The notes under the pieces: generated by a model | What the model was told of the DNA's origin: nothing | Databases searched by the model: none | The model's input: only the letters and a program-made list of their open reading frames with translations | In this document: positions 51,392-61,135 of the stretch, piece after piece | Numbering within the stretch: position 1 is the first letter of the stretch | Layout: each line of letters starts with the position of its first letter | Program-made: the position numbers and the translations under genes | Assembly (NCBI GenBank): GCA_965246905.1 | Contig: CBDFFZ010000023.1 | Span: forward strand, 79,073 to 143,072 | DNA length: 64,000 bases | DNA from: UBA1952 sp965246905 | GTDB lineage: Bacteria; Bacteroidota; Bacteroidia; Chitinophagales; Chitinophagaceae | Direction: 5' to 3'

Positions 51392-51937
51392 TTATACCCC
51401 GGCCTGCCATTCTCGGCTCAGTATTCCGGTTATGACTACATCTTCATGAGCACCATTTATTTTAATGCTGTCCCTCAAAATGCCTTCCACTTTTGCGCCT
51501 AATTTTTTAGTAAGCTCGCTGCTGCGCATGTTGTAAGGTAAAAAATGAATTTCCACTTTATTCATTTTCAATTGATTAAAAAGAAAATTAATGAACGCCC
51601 TTGCGCTGCTTAGCATCAGTCCCCTTCCTTCTGCTTCTTTGGCAAGCCAGTAACCTATCTGCGCTTTCATCAGGTTATGATTCCACTCGTGCATCCCAAT
51701 GCCTCCAACTAATTTTCCTTCCAGAAAAATACCCATTGCAAGACCCAACTGACCAGTTTCCTGCAAAAGGGCATGATGAATAAACTCGAGTGAGTCCTGC
51801 TGCTTCAGGGTCGTATTTACCCAGGGTAAAAAGTCGCGCAGATGGGCACGGTTAGCATCCACGCATAGGAAAAGCTCCCCAGCATCAAAAGGCTGGTAGG
51901 TACGCAGCATTAAATGCATGTCTACCTGGATATTCAT
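51392..51937 (-). CDS. GNAT acetyltransferase, RimL/RimJ type
   Basis: A 181-residue acetyltransferase. It starts LMLRTYQPFDAGELFLCVDANRAHLRDFLPWV, the N-terminal pattern of RimJ/RimL-type enzymes, and has the acetyl-CoA-binding region IGYWLAKEAEGRGLMLSSARAFINFLFNQL, then KVEIHFLPYNMRSSELTKKLGAKVEGILRDS. These enzymes acetylate ribosomal protein N-termini or small molecules; the substrate here is unknown. It is 19 bp downstream of purH on the same strand and may be cotranscribed with it. Confidence 0.88.
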   Translation of the reverse strand: MNIQVDMHLMLRTYQPFDAGELFLCVDANRAHLRDFLPWVNTTLKQQDSLEFIHHALLQETGQLGLAMGIFLEGKLVGGIGMHEWNHNLMKAQIGYWLAKEAEGRGLMLSSARAFINFLFNQLKMNKVEIHFLPYNMRSSELTKKLGAKVEGILRDSIKINGAHEDVVITGILSREWQAGV

Positions 51938-51956
51938 TGCTGATATGCTTTAAATG

Positions 51957-53474
51957 CTAATGGCGGAAGTGGCGCATACCAGTCATCACTAATGCCATGC
52001 CATGTTCTTTACAATAAGTAATACTATCGCTATCCCGCATTGAGCCCCCAGGTTGTATCACCGCTTTAATACCGGCTTCATCAGCCCTACGCACACAATC
52101 ATCAAATGGGAAAAATGCATCCGAAGCCATCACTGCGCCTTCCGTAGAAAAACCAAATTGAGCAGCCTTCTCTAAGCTCTGGCGAAGCGCATCGATGCGG
52201 CTTGTTTGTCCGCAGCCCTTGCCAATCAGCTGTCTGCCTTTCACTAAAATAATGGCATTCGATTTTGTATGCTTGCATATCAGGTTGGCGAATTCAAGAT
52301 CGCGCTTTTCTCCTTCCGTTGCCGGCCTTGCTCCTTCCTCGCGCCACTCGCTGTAGCTTCCTGTGTCGGTATCCTGCACAAGCGCGCCATCCAGGATGCG
52401 CTTAAATTCCTGTTGCGGCTTAAGCGTCTTTTTTTGCTGGAGCAAAATGCGGTTTTTCTTTGCTTTCAAGATGGCTAAAGCATCGGCATCAAATGCTGGT
52501 GCAATCAGTATCTCAAAGAAAATCTCGTTAATCTTTTTCGCTACAGGCACCGTGATCTTTTGATTAGTTGCCAGCACCCCGCCAAATGCACTTTCCGGGT
52601 CGCCGGCTAATGCGGCTTCCCATGCTTCTTCAACGGTATCGCGCAAGGCTACACCGCAGGCATTCGTATGTTTTATAACAGCGAATAGAGGTTTACGAGT
52701 ATCAAACTCAGCAATGAGCTGGCAGGCTGCATCGGTATCCACGAGGTTATTAAAAGAAAGCCCCTTGCCATTCAGCTTGGTAAACCATGCATCAAGATCA
52801 CCATAAAATGCAGCTTGCTGATGCGGGTTTTCGCCATAGCGAAGTGTCTGCTTATGGCCAGCGCTCATCTGGAAGCTATCGCCATTATTACCATTAAAAT
52901 AGCGCGAAATGGCCACATCGTAATGGGCGCATTCGCCGAAAGCTGCGGCAGCAAAACGTTTGCGGTCTTCAAGCGTTGTTTCGCCGTCTTTTTCATTCAG
53001 GAGATCTTCAAGACCGGTATATTGTTTACGCGAGGCAATAATGCATACATCTTTATAGTTCTTTGCCGCTGCGCGAATGAGCGATACGCCGCCAATATCT
53101 ATCTTTTCTATAATTGCCGCTTCATCTGTTGTAGCTGCTACGGTTTCCTCAAATGGGTAAAGATCCACGATCACGAGGTCCAGCAGCGGAATTTCATATT
53201 CGGCTACATGCCGGTCATCCGCCTCAAAGCCTCTTCTTGCAAGAATGCCACCAAATACTTTGGGATGGAGCGTTTTTACCCGTCCACCAAGAATAGAAGG
53301 GTAAGAAGTAACGCTCTCTACAGATGTACAGGGAATGCCTAAGCTTTCTATAAATGATTGTGTGCCACCAGTAGAATAGAGCTTTACGCCAAGCATGTGC
53401 AGGCGTTTCACCACATGCTCAAGGCCATCTTTATAAAATACAGAGATCAGCGCGGATTGGATACGGCGGTTCAT
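51957..53474 (-). CDS. purH: Bifunctional AICAR transformylase / IMP cyclohydrolase
   Basis: The last two steps of IMP synthesis. The N-terminal MGS-like IMP cyclohydrolase domain shows ALISVFYKDGLEHVVKRLH, LYSTGGTQSFIESLGI and GGRVKTLHPKVFGGILARR. The transformylase domain has LRYGENPHQQAAFYG, the catalytic KHTNACGVAL (KHxNPCG in many species; Ala replaces Pro) and ESAFGGVLA. At 505 residues it is complete. It is downstream of no other purine gene; purD lies at 9114-10403. Confidence 0.96.
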   Translation of the reverse strand: MNRRIQSALISVFYKDGLEHVVKRLHMLGVKLYSTGGTQSFIESLGIPCTSVESVTSYPSILGGRVKTLHPKVFGGILARRGFEADDRHVAEYEIPLLDLVIVDLYPFEETVAATTDEAAIIEKIDIGGVSLIRAAAKNYKDVCIIASRKQYTGLEDLLNEKDGETTLEDRKRFAAAAFGECAHYDVAISRYFNGNNGDSFQMSAGHKQTLRYGENPHQQAAFYGDLDAWFTKLNGKGLSFNNLVDTDAACQLIAEFDTRKPLFAVIKHTNACGVALRDTVEEAWEAALAGDPESAFGGVLATNQKITVPVAKKINEIFFEILIAPAFDADALAILKAKKNRILLQQKKTLKPQQEFKRILDGALVQDTDTGSYSEWREEGARPATEGEKRDLEFANLICKHTKSNAIILVKGRQLIGKGCGQTSRIDALRQSLEKAAQFGFSTEGAVMASDAFFPFDDCVRRADEAGIKAVIQPGGSMRDSDSITYCKEHGMALVMTGMRHFRH

Positions 53475-53557
53475 TTAATGGCTTTATTTTGACAGGTTGC
53501 CGCGAAGATAATATGCTAATATGGATTAGGTTTTGGTTTTTCGGACAAAAGCACGCA

Positions 53558-55630
53558 CTATTCAATAAGGAAAGCGCCATTGTTGGTTACGGCGTGAAAG
53601 GGAATATGAAGTACTGCGCACCGGGATTTCCATTGCTGAATGACCCATCGTTTCTGCCCGCCACCGGCTACAATTATTTTCGGTTGAAAGCTGTGCACAA
53701 GCGCTTCAGGGGTTACGTCTTTAAGCGGGCAATGCACGATCAGTATATCTGTAGGAAACCGCGAAGTATCGCCAGTTGCGATTGCGCTTTTAAGTACCAG
53801 AATTCTTTTGCCCCTTACGGTAAAGCAATCCTGGTTATTATTTGTGGCTGCCTTCCAGGCTCCCCACCCTGTATGCGCGAGCTTCGAGGCATATAGCTCT
53901 CCCGGTGTGGTATCGGAAAATAAAGTTTGAAAATGATTTCCGGCAATCCGCTCGACACTCGTGTGGCGGCTGATATTATAAACCACGAACCGTTCCTGTC
54001 TCATCAGGCGCATCTTATCATTACAAAGCATTGCCAGCAATAGTAACAGACTGCTCATGCCCATCCATAAGCCACGCTTCGCCTTATTGAGAAAATATAA
54101 AGACATGCCGGTAATTGTAAGGTACAGGAGCAATAATTCCGGCTTATCTATCTGCAGGTATTTAAAAGATGCAGGATTCCAGCTTTGCAGGATGATAATG
54201 ACCTTATTGAATGCCTGCACAAGGACCGTAACTATCCAGGAAACCGCCATTGCCAGCGGCGGCAGGAAGCTGAAGATGATAATAAGCATCCCGCCCAGCA
54301 ACGCCAGAAAACCAAGGAGCATAGCGGCCAAAAGGTTGGCAATCATAAAAAACAGCGGGAAATTGTGGAAATAATAGACAACGAGCGGCGCAGTAAGCAC
54401 CTCTGCGGCAAAGCTCGCTGCCAATCCACTCCAAAGCCAGCGCAATGCTTTATTGGTTTGCGGCCACAGGCTATAAATAGGTTCGTAAAATAAAATAAGG
54501 CTTAGCACGGCACCAAAAGAGAGCTGGAAGCCGACTGCAAAAAGCCACATCGGGTTGGCACAAAGCAGCGCAACCGCAGCGGCAAAAAGTGTATTCAGCG
54601 GTTGCGGCTCCTTGGAAAAAGCAGTACCGAATGCAAGTACGCTAAACATCAGCGCGGCACGTAATGCAGATGGTGGAGCTCCGGCCATCAGCACATAAAA
54701 CCAGATCACAAAAAGGCCGGTAACGAAGCGCAGCCAGGAGCCTTTACGGCCTTTAAAACCGGAAAGCAAGAGTGCAATCATGGCAAACAGCACGCCTACA
54801 TGCGACCCGGAAATTGAGACGATATGTATAACGCCCGTCTCGCTGTAAGCCTGCCGCAGCATAGGATCGAAAGAGCGCTCATCGCCAAGGAGCATAGCCT
54901 GTAAGAGGCCATAGGTAGCACTGTCCCTCACGTAACGGATCAGTTGCGTATTGCAGTAATTGTGTGCCTGCGCAAGGAGGCCCTTGGGTCGTGGTTCACC
55001 TTTCCGGAAGAGTTGTGCCTGCGCGGGCGCAATAAACTGTTGGTGCCGGATATTCTGGCGGCGGTTAATTGTTTTATAATCTACCTCGAATGGATTGCCA
55101 CTATTGGCCACCTCCTGCCAGTGCGCCGGCACTAATAACTCATCACCTTCCGTGTATAGGAAGGGCAATTCATCTTTATAGATATTGAGCCATGCTTCGC
55201 CGCAGACAGCCTGTGTTGCATTGTTGCCTGTATTTTTCAGGATGCTTACCGGCATCCGCCAGATGCGTTCTTTACCAGACGGCGGCGCTGCTATTCTTAC
55301 GAGGCTCAGGCTGCTGGTATCTTTACTCCGGCCTACCCAGTTTTCATGTGTGCTAAGATCAGATTGTTGGGTGCGCCATATTCCGAAACAGAAAACCAGC
55401 AAGTATAATGCCGGAAAAAACAATGCCTTTGTAAAACGCAACAGCCGTGGCAATGCCACAATTATTGTAAGCAGAGCAAGCAATAAAAATCCGGCAACGC
55501 TCCAATAGGGCGAAGACTTCATCCATCCGCAGTCATAACAAAAAATAGCAATAAGGAGCGGTAGCAGTAGGTGAAAAAACGGAGCTTTGGACCAAAAAGG
55601 CACAGTACGCAGCGGCCAGCGGGGAGACAT
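53558..55630 (-). CDS. comEC: ComEC/Rec2-family DNA-uptake channel protein
   Basis: A 690-residue inner-membrane protein of the ComEC family, the channel that passes single-stranded DNA into the cytoplasm during transformation. The N-terminal part (about 1-200) has three hydrophobic segments and an OB-like soluble region. The competence domain has the family core LLGDERSFDPMLRQAYSETGVIHIVSISGSHVGVLFAMIALLL and GAPPSALRAALMFSVLAFG. The C-terminal 140 residues after the last helix correspond to the metallo-beta-lactamase-like domain, but no complete HxHxDH motif is visible, so the nuclease part looks degenerate. Other competence genes are not in the window. Confidence 0.9.
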   Translation of the reverse strand: MSPRWPLRTVPFWSKAPFFHLLLPLLIAIFCYDCGWMKSSPYWSVAGFLLLALLTIIVALPRLLRFTKALFFPALYLLVFCFGIWRTQQSDLSTHENWVGRSKDTSSLSLVRIAAPPSGKERIWRMPVSILKNTGNNATQAVCGEAWLNIYKDELPFLYTEGDELLVPAHWQEVANSGNPFEVDYKTINRRQNIRHQQFIAPAQAQLFRKGEPRPKGLLAQAHNYCNTQLIRYVRDSATYGLLQAMLLGDERSFDPMLRQAYSETGVIHIVSISGSHVGVLFAMIALLLSGFKGRKGSWLRFVTGLFVIWFYVLMAGAPPSALRAALMFSVLAFGTAFSKEPQPLNTLFAAAVALLCANPMWLFAVGFQLSFGAVLSLILFYEPIYSLWPQTNKALRWLWSGLAASFAAEVLTAPLVVYYFHNFPLFFMIANLLAAMLLGFLALLGGMLIIIFSFLPPLAMAVSWIVTVLVQAFNKVIIILQSWNPASFKYLQIDKPELLLLYLTITGMSLYFLNKAKRGLWMGMSSLLLLLAMLCNDKMRLMRQERFVVYNISRHTSVERIAGNHFQTLFSDTTPGELYASKLAHTGWGAWKAATNNNQDCFTVRGKRILVLKSAIATGDTSRFPTDILIVHCPLKDVTPEALVHSFQPKIIVAGGGQKRWVIQQWKSRCAVLHIPFHAVTNNGAFLIE

Positions 55631-55751
55631 AGGCAGTAAGTTTCAGGAAGGGAGAATCCTTACTTATACTATTGCAATAACCGTGCTAAACTCCTAAAAA
55701 ACAGCACTTGTGGATAAATATTTTTCCACAGCTGATAAAAAGAAGGTGTTT

Positions 55752-57563
55752 CTATGTTCCAGACCCCGGCACCGTAAGCTTTGCCAGCTTCATTCTTGCC
55801 GTTTGTACGTAGGTGCTACCGGGGTAATCGATAATCAGCTGCTCGTAGTATTTCTGCGCCTCGGCAGGCTTTTTTAAATAGCGCTCATAAAGCTCAGCTG
55901 TTTTAAACAGTGCATCATCCGCCAGTACATCCTTGCCATATTTTTCGACTACCTGGCCGTAGTAGCCTAAAGCTGCCGTATAATCCCTTTGTTTTAACGC
56001 AATGGCTGCACGCGCCATCAGGATGTCATCATTAAGGGTATGCTTTGGGTAGGCAGTGGCAATGCTATCCAGCAGCTTTACGGCTTCTTTGGTTTTATTC
56101 TGGAACAGCATCAGGTCGGCACGGGCATAGGCGAGCAGGGGCGCATTATTGCTGTCCGGTGTATTTTCTGTGATAAGCACGGAAAGCGCAAGTGCATCAT
56201 TGGCAATAAGCTCGGAAGTTGAAGCTTTGAGTACCGATAGCTGGCCCTGCGCCCAGGCAAAATCGCCGCGGTAATAGGCCAGCCTGCCATTGCGGAAACG
56301 GGCTTCCTCGCCCAGCATATCCTCCCGGAAGTCTTTATCCACCTGGCTGTAAGTAAGGGAGGCTTCCCATACCTGGCCGGTCAGTATCTGGTAATCCCCC
56401 AACTCTAATTCACTACGCCCTGCCGCCTCACGGCTTATACCAGGTTGTGCAATGGCATTGCGCAGGAGGGCAATGGCTTTTTTGGGATTATTGTTGTACC
56501 GCGCCTGGAGGCGTGCATAATCATTCACTATGGTGCCGCTGCCATACTGCGGATAAGCGGCGAAAAAAGTATCGTAAGCTATTGCAAGCTGCGCTACATC
56601 GGCCGGTGCATAGACCGGGTTATCTTCAAGCTGCTGCAGCTTTACACTTAGATGGGCAGCCAGAGCCACCGGGTACAGGGGAGATTCTTTTCCTTTGGCA
56701 ATCACCGCATCAATGCTCTTTAAGGCAACATCGTATTGCTGCTGCTTGAGGGCTGTCTGCGCAAATACGAGCAGGCGGTTGCCTGCTTCGCGGTTGCGCT
56801 CGTCAATTGCCGTCATTTGGGTGAGCGCGCCTTCCCAATCGCCCTTTTGGGTGTAGAGCCAGGTGAGGAGCTCAGTATAAAAAATATTATCGGGCTGGGC
56901 ATTGATACGCCTGATGAGGGCTTTCTGCGCTAATTGCAGCTTTTTCTCATCATTCCCTAAAAGCTCCAGCATGGTGGACTTTACTTCCTCTACTCCACCC
57001 TGCTGGTAAGGCGCGCCGTCGAGAATGGCTTCTGTTGCCTTATCGGTAGCGCCGGTTTTGGCATAGAGCCTTGCCAGCGGGCCGCTGTAAAGGTAGTTGT
57101 TTTGAAGAAGAGCCCGGTGCCGCTCGTAAGCTTTAATGGCATAATCATCCCGGCCGGCATCGCTGAAAGCACGGGCAAGGCGGTCGGAAAGGAGGTCGTC
57201 ACCATTGATGGCTGTAAGCGCGCGGTCATACTCCCCGGTGGCTTTTTTTTCTTTGCCGGATGCTGCATAGACATGGCCGAGATCCACCGCCAGAAGCGGA
57301 GTATTGGTATAGCGCTGCTGGATATTGATAAGGCTTTCTGCCTCTTTGTAATTTTTATCCGCAAAAAGTGCCTCGAGGTAATCGGAATAGATATTTGCAT
57401 CGCCGGGTGCAGCCTTGTAAGCCCTGGCAAGTGCTGCGGTACTCCGCGAAGAATCCTTTGGAGCAGCAGGAACAGATTCCGGAGCCTGCGCATTCGTAGC
57501 AGTGGGCATGGATACAAGAATGGCTATGGCTAAGAGACCTTGCCGTAGTATGCTTAGGTACAT
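55752..57563 (-). CDS. Secreted tetratricopeptide-repeat protein
   Basis: A 603-residue protein with signal peptide MYLSILRQGLLAIAILVSMPTATNAQ, followed by alanine-rich helical TPR-like units throughout. Repeat-like units include DANIYSDYLEALFADKNYKEAESLI, VDLGHVYAASGKEKKATGEYDRAL, and near the end DDILMARAAIALKQRDYTAALGYYGQVVEKYG and DDALFKTAELYERYLKKPAEAQKYYEQLIIDYPGSTYVQTARMKL. The last units resemble the outer-membrane assembly lipoproteins of the BamD/YbgF kind, but there is no lipobox. It likely acts as a periplasmic scaffold. It is a single gene, 121 bp upstream of comEC in the direction of transcription. Confidence 0.85.
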   Translation of the reverse strand: MYLSILRQGLLAIAILVSMPTATNAQAPESVPAAPKDSSRSTAALARAYKAAPGDANIYSDYLEALFADKNYKEAESLINIQQRYTNTPLLAVDLGHVYAASGKEKKATGEYDRALTAINGDDLLSDRLARAFSDAGRDDYAIKAYERHRALLQNNYLYSGPLARLYAKTGATDKATEAILDGAPYQQGGVEEVKSTMLELLGNDEKKLQLAQKALIRRINAQPDNIFYTELLTWLYTQKGDWEGALTQMTAIDERNREAGNRLLVFAQTALKQQQYDVALKSIDAVIAKGKESPLYPVALAAHLSVKLQQLEDNPVYAPADVAQLAIAYDTFFAAYPQYGSGTIVNDYARLQARYNNNPKKAIALLRNAIAQPGISREAAGRSELELGDYQILTGQVWEASLTYSQVDKDFREDMLGEEARFRNGRLAYYRGDFAWAQGQLSVLKASTSELIANDALALSVLITENTPDSNNAPLLAYARADLMLFQNKTKEAVKLLDSIATAYPKHTLNDDILMARAAIALKQRDYTAALGYYGQVVEKYGKDVLADDALFKTAELYERYLKKPAEAQKYYEQLIIDYPGSTYVQTARMKLAKLTVPGSGT

Positions 57564-57669
57564 GGCCGTAAGTTACTGCCTTATGGTCGGATGGAAACGT
57601 AAGGATTTGTTTTTATTGCAGCAAGTATGGTTTTTATGAAATGTATTCTATCTTTAACACATCCTATAG

Positions 57670-57804
57670 ATGAGCATTATCGTATATAATAATGAATCAA
57701 AAGACTGGAATTTGGATATGCTATTAAAAAAATGGATAGAGAAGACATTTGTGACCAAAGATTTACAATTTGAATACAGTCACCTCTTCATCAATTTCGA
57801 TTAG
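57670..57804 (+). CDS. Possible 44-residue ORF
   Basis: A short AT-rich frame, MSIIVYNNESKDWNLDMLLK followed by a helix-forming KKWIEKTF stretch and a final HLFINFD. It is followed 8 bp later by a terminator-like hairpin, which favours a real transcript end. No family was recognised. It could be a genuine small protein or the tail of a lost gene in the 548-bp gap between the TPR protein and the sensor kinase. Confidence 0.35.
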   Translation: MSIIVYNNESKDWNLDMLLKKWIEKTFVTKDLQFEYSHLFINFD

Positions 57805-57811
57805 AAAAGTA

Positions 57812-57840
57812 AAGCCTCACTATTGCAGTGGGGTTTTTTT
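57812..57840 (+). terminator. Terminator-like hairpin with T tract
   Basis: GCCTCAC pairs with GTGGGGT (one T-G pair) around ATTGCA-like loop sequence and is followed by at least seven T residues near 57832-57840. It lies just after the 44-residue frame. The rest of the gap up to 58111 holds nothing else that I could identify. Confidence 0.65.
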
Positions 57841-58111
57841 TGTTTATCAGCAATATTTCAACACAGAAGAATTGGCGCCACAGACCTATAGGGACAGCTA
57901 ATTTCAGCTAACAGCCACTTATAAAATATGCAGGATTAAGCTTCATCTCAAATTTAAACATAGGGGCGTGTACAAAGAAGGAGTGTCTCAAACGAAACTG
58001 AAAATAACCGGATGGAAAGGAGCAAAACCATCTGTACTATCCGTAACTTTATAAAAGTGGCTATCTATAATATATTGCTCTTCGGGAAAAGTTCTTGTTT
58101 CACTTCTAAGA

Positions 58112-61054
58112 ATGGTAAATATGAACAGCATATTATTTATCCTTTCCTTTATATTGACAGGTACGCTTATTCTCCCAAAGGCCCTTGCGCACCCCCTGAT
58201 TACCGTTACCCATTATACAGATAAAGATGGCCTGCTTAACCCCGCACCCAACCCTTTGCTTATCGATAAGACCGGCCACCTTTGGCTCGGCTACAACGGC
58301 GGCTTACAGCTTTTTAACGGAAAAACCTTTACCACATTTGATAATTCCAGCGGCCTGCAGAAAACAGACGTATTCTGGTTAAAGGAAGATACCTCCGGCA
58401 ATGTATATACCGTTACGGAAAGCGGCGTTTACCGATATGCAGGCGGCTCAGGCGCAAAGGCATTCATCCCGCTCGATACGGATTTGACTTACAATGCGCA
58501 GTTGATAGACCATACGCATTACTATACCATCAATACCAATGGTAAGCTTTATTACCACCACGGCATTGCACGCACGGTTATTCCGGTAGGCAACGATTCT
58601 TTCGTGACGATGGAAGGCGACCGCAAGGGCAACGTTTATCTCTCTGCCGGCACAATGATCTACCGGCTGTATGATGGCAGGATTAAAGATAGCACTGCAT
58701 TCTCCCATACCTACGTAAGCCTCTGGAAAAACGGAGCGGATATCTACGCACATGGATACCTGGACACTAATATCTATAAGATTGTAAGTGGAAAACCTGC
58801 GCGCTATGCCAGCGATCCGCGTTTTGCGCTCGCACCGTTGCTTTCTTTTCATCCTATTGCTATTGTAAACGGCACACGCTGGCTAATGACCGAATCGGGC
58901 AAGCTATTGCGGCTGAACACTAACAGTACCGATACTATTCTGAGCCTCAGTAATGGATCTAAGCTTACCGATATGCTGGTTACAAAACAAGGTTTATGGG
59001 CAAGCAGCCAGATCGGGCTTTATTATTTCCATACCTCAAGCGGCTGTGATACCGCAAGCACCAATTATATACTGGCTTCAAATGGTTTCGGCGGGCGGCT
59101 TGCGCTCATTACCCCCGCAGCGGCCATACCAGCGCGTGTAGCCGCTGCGGCGGCTGCCTACAAAGCACAGGGAGCGCTGAACTTTATATATAAGGATAAG
59201 GCCGGCGGATATTGGGTGGTAGGGTTCCAGGCATTGAAACACTATCTCCCGCAGGGCGATACAGATGGGTATGCCCAGGTGCCGGACCCATTGGGGGGCA
59301 ATCAGTTTACCGGTATATTTGAAGACAGCAAGGCCGGATTATGGATTTTGGCTGAAAACAAGGTATTGCGGTATGAAAAGGGTATTTATCAATCCTGTAA
59401 ATCCGCCGCAGCTACCGGCCTTGATAATTATGCAGGCAGGCTGAGCCCGGGCGCCGCTATCGATGGCCGGGACAATTTTTACATTGGCGCTACCAACGGT
59501 CTTCTGGCATACCGGCAAGGGAGGCTGGAAAATATTTCATCCGAAGCCGGCCTGCCGAATTCCGGCATCACTGATCTATGCGCTGCGCCCGATGGGAGTA
59601 TCTGGGTAGTAAATACAGCGCATACCCTGTACCACCTTACCAATACCGGCAAAAATCTCCGCATTACCGATAGTGTAGCAGCAACCTGGACCGGCTACAG
59701 GCCGGATCCGTTCGCTACGGCCTGCGACCGGCAAGGAAATCTCTGGGTAAATTATACCCAGCAGATAGTTGTATTCCTGAAAGATGAGAAGGGCCATTTC
59801 TCCAGCAACCATATAGTCTGTTTTGCAGGTAAAGATGGGTTAGATGACTACGGCGCCTACTACCGGCGTATCCTGCTCCTAAGCGATGGGCATATTATGC
59901 TGAACTCCGCCAGGCGCCTTTTGTTCGACCCTGCAGTACTGCCCGCGCGCCGCGCGCTTCCTCCCCCATCATCAAGAATCATGGGTATTTTGCTACACGG
60001 GCATCCTGTTGACTGGGAAGGCAAAGGTTATCCTGTAAATGCTGATGGGCTGCCGCAAAATGCATCGTTCAATTATGATGATAATTACTTTATTTTTCAT
60101 TACAGCGGGGCGGATCTTGCCAATGGAAAATATCTTTTTTACCGCTACAAATTGTTGGGAGCAGATAAGGAATGGCAGGCCGCTACTACAGATGACCGGG
60201 TAAGCTATAACAGCCTGGCGCCGGGCAGCTATCAATTTGTGGTGCAGGCAGCCAATATGAACAAGCAATGGGGCCTGCCCTGTAAGGTGTCGTTCACCAT
60301 CCGGCCGCCGTGGTACCGCACATGGTGGGCTTATATGCTCTATCTGCTGGTAGCCGGCTTCAGCCTTTACGTACTATTTACCTCCCGCATCCGTGTCTTA
60401 AAGCGCAGGGCCGCTGTTGAAAAGCTGGTGGTGGAGCAGCAGCTCAAAGCCCTGCGGGCGCAGATAAACCCGCACTTCCTGCAAAACACCTTCGATTTCC
60501 TGGGGCAGAGCCTTAAGCAGCAGCTCCCGGCTTATACTTTAAAAGTTATAGCCCAGCTTTCGGCCTACCTGCGCAATGTGCTTTACCGCACCGATCAGAT
60601 CGTATTGCGGCTTGAAGATGAGCTTGAATTTGCCAATGAGTATCTTGCCATCAATCAGCTCCTCTTCCGCGGCAGCTTTGATTATAAAATAGAATTGGGC
60701 GCTGAGGTAGATACCATCGGGGTTAAGGTGCCCTCTATGATCCTGCAGCCCATCCTGGAGAATGCAATTAAGCACGGCGTGCGCCACGGAGCCGGCAATG
60801 GGGCAAAACCTATTATACGGCTCAGCACCGTTGAAGAACCCGGTAGCCGCCATCTGCGCTGCTCCGTAACGAATACGATTGTGGATGATGTAGCGGCAGC
60901 CACGCCTGATGAAGGCTATAAATCTATAGGTTTGGAGAATACGCAGGCCAGGCTGGCGCTTTTTTATAAGAATTGTATCTATCAGCCTTCTATAAAAATG
61001 GGCGAATCGGCAAATGGCACCTTCACCGTTACCATCATGATACCGCTGGATTAA
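58112..61054 (+). CDS. Two-component-type sensor histidine kinase with beta-propeller sensor (LytS family)
   Basis: A 980-residue inner-membrane sensor. A signal/anchor segment (ILFILSFILTGTLILPKALA) precedes a periplasmic region of about 620 residues with propeller repeats of the type PLLIDKTGHLWLGYNGGLQLFNG and DLCAAPDGSIWVVN. A Y_Y_Y-type domain (about 665-735) includes NYFIFHYSGADLANGKYLFYRYKLLGADKEW. One membrane helix near 740-760 leads to a His_kinase/LytS domain with RAQINPHFLQNTF (phospho-His near 787) and the ATPase motif MILQPILENAIKHGVRHG. The usual NPHFLFN is NPHFLQN. No response regulator is adjacent. Ligand unknown; in related hybrid proteins it is often a glycan. The start at 58112 or 58121 is uncertain. 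Confidence 0.88.
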   Translation: MVNMNSILFILSFILTGTLILPKALAHPLITVTHYTDKDGLLNPAPNPLLIDKTGHLWLGYNGGLQLFNGKTFTTFDNSSGLQKTDVFWLKEDTSGNVYTVTESGVYRYAGGSGAKAFIPLDTDLTYNAQLIDHTHYYTINTNGKLYYHHGIARTVIPVGNDSFVTMEGDRKGNVYLSAGTMIYRLYDGRIKDSTAFSHTYVSLWKNGADIYAHGYLDTNIYKIVSGKPARYASDPRFALAPLLSFHPIAIVNGTRWLMTESGKLLRLNTNSTDTILSLSNGSKLTDMLVTKQGLWASSQIGLYYFHTSSGCDTASTNYILASNGFGGRLALITPAAAIPARVAAAAAAYKAQGALNFIYKDKAGGYWVVGFQALKHYLPQGDTDGYAQVPDPLGGNQFTGIFEDSKAGLWILAENKVLRYEKGIYQSCKSAAATGLDNYAGRLSPGAAIDGRDNFYIGATNGLLAYRQGRLENISSEAGLPNSGITDLCAAPDGSIWVVNTAHTLYHLTNTGKNLRITDSVAATWTGYRPDPFATACDRQGNLWVNYTQQIVVFLKDEKGHFSSNHIVCFAGKDGLDDYGAYYRRILLLSDGHIMLNSARRLLFDPAVLPARRALPPPSSRIMGILLHGHPVDWEGKGYPVNADGLPQNASFNYDDNYFIFHYSGADLANGKYLFYRYKLLGADKEWQAATTDDRVSYNSLAPGSYQFVVQAANMNKQWGLPCKVSFTIRPPWYRTWWAYMLYLLVAGFSLYVLFTSRIRVLKRRAAVEKLVVEQQLKALRAQINPHFLQNTFDFLGQSLKQQLPAYTLKVIAQLSAYLRNVLYRTDQIVLRLEDELEFANEYLAINQLLFRGSFDYKIELGAEVDTIGVKVPSMILQPILENAIKHGVRHGAGNGAKPIIRLSTVEEPGSRHLRCSVTNTIVDDVAAATPDEGYKSIGLENTQARLALFYKNCIYQPSIKMGESANGTFTVTIMIPLD

Positions 61055-61135
61055 GAAATGCCGCTTTCGCGCTCGCTTATCTGGCACCTATCGCTGCACC
61101 CGGCAAGGGATGGATGGCATCAGGCGCTTCAGTGG

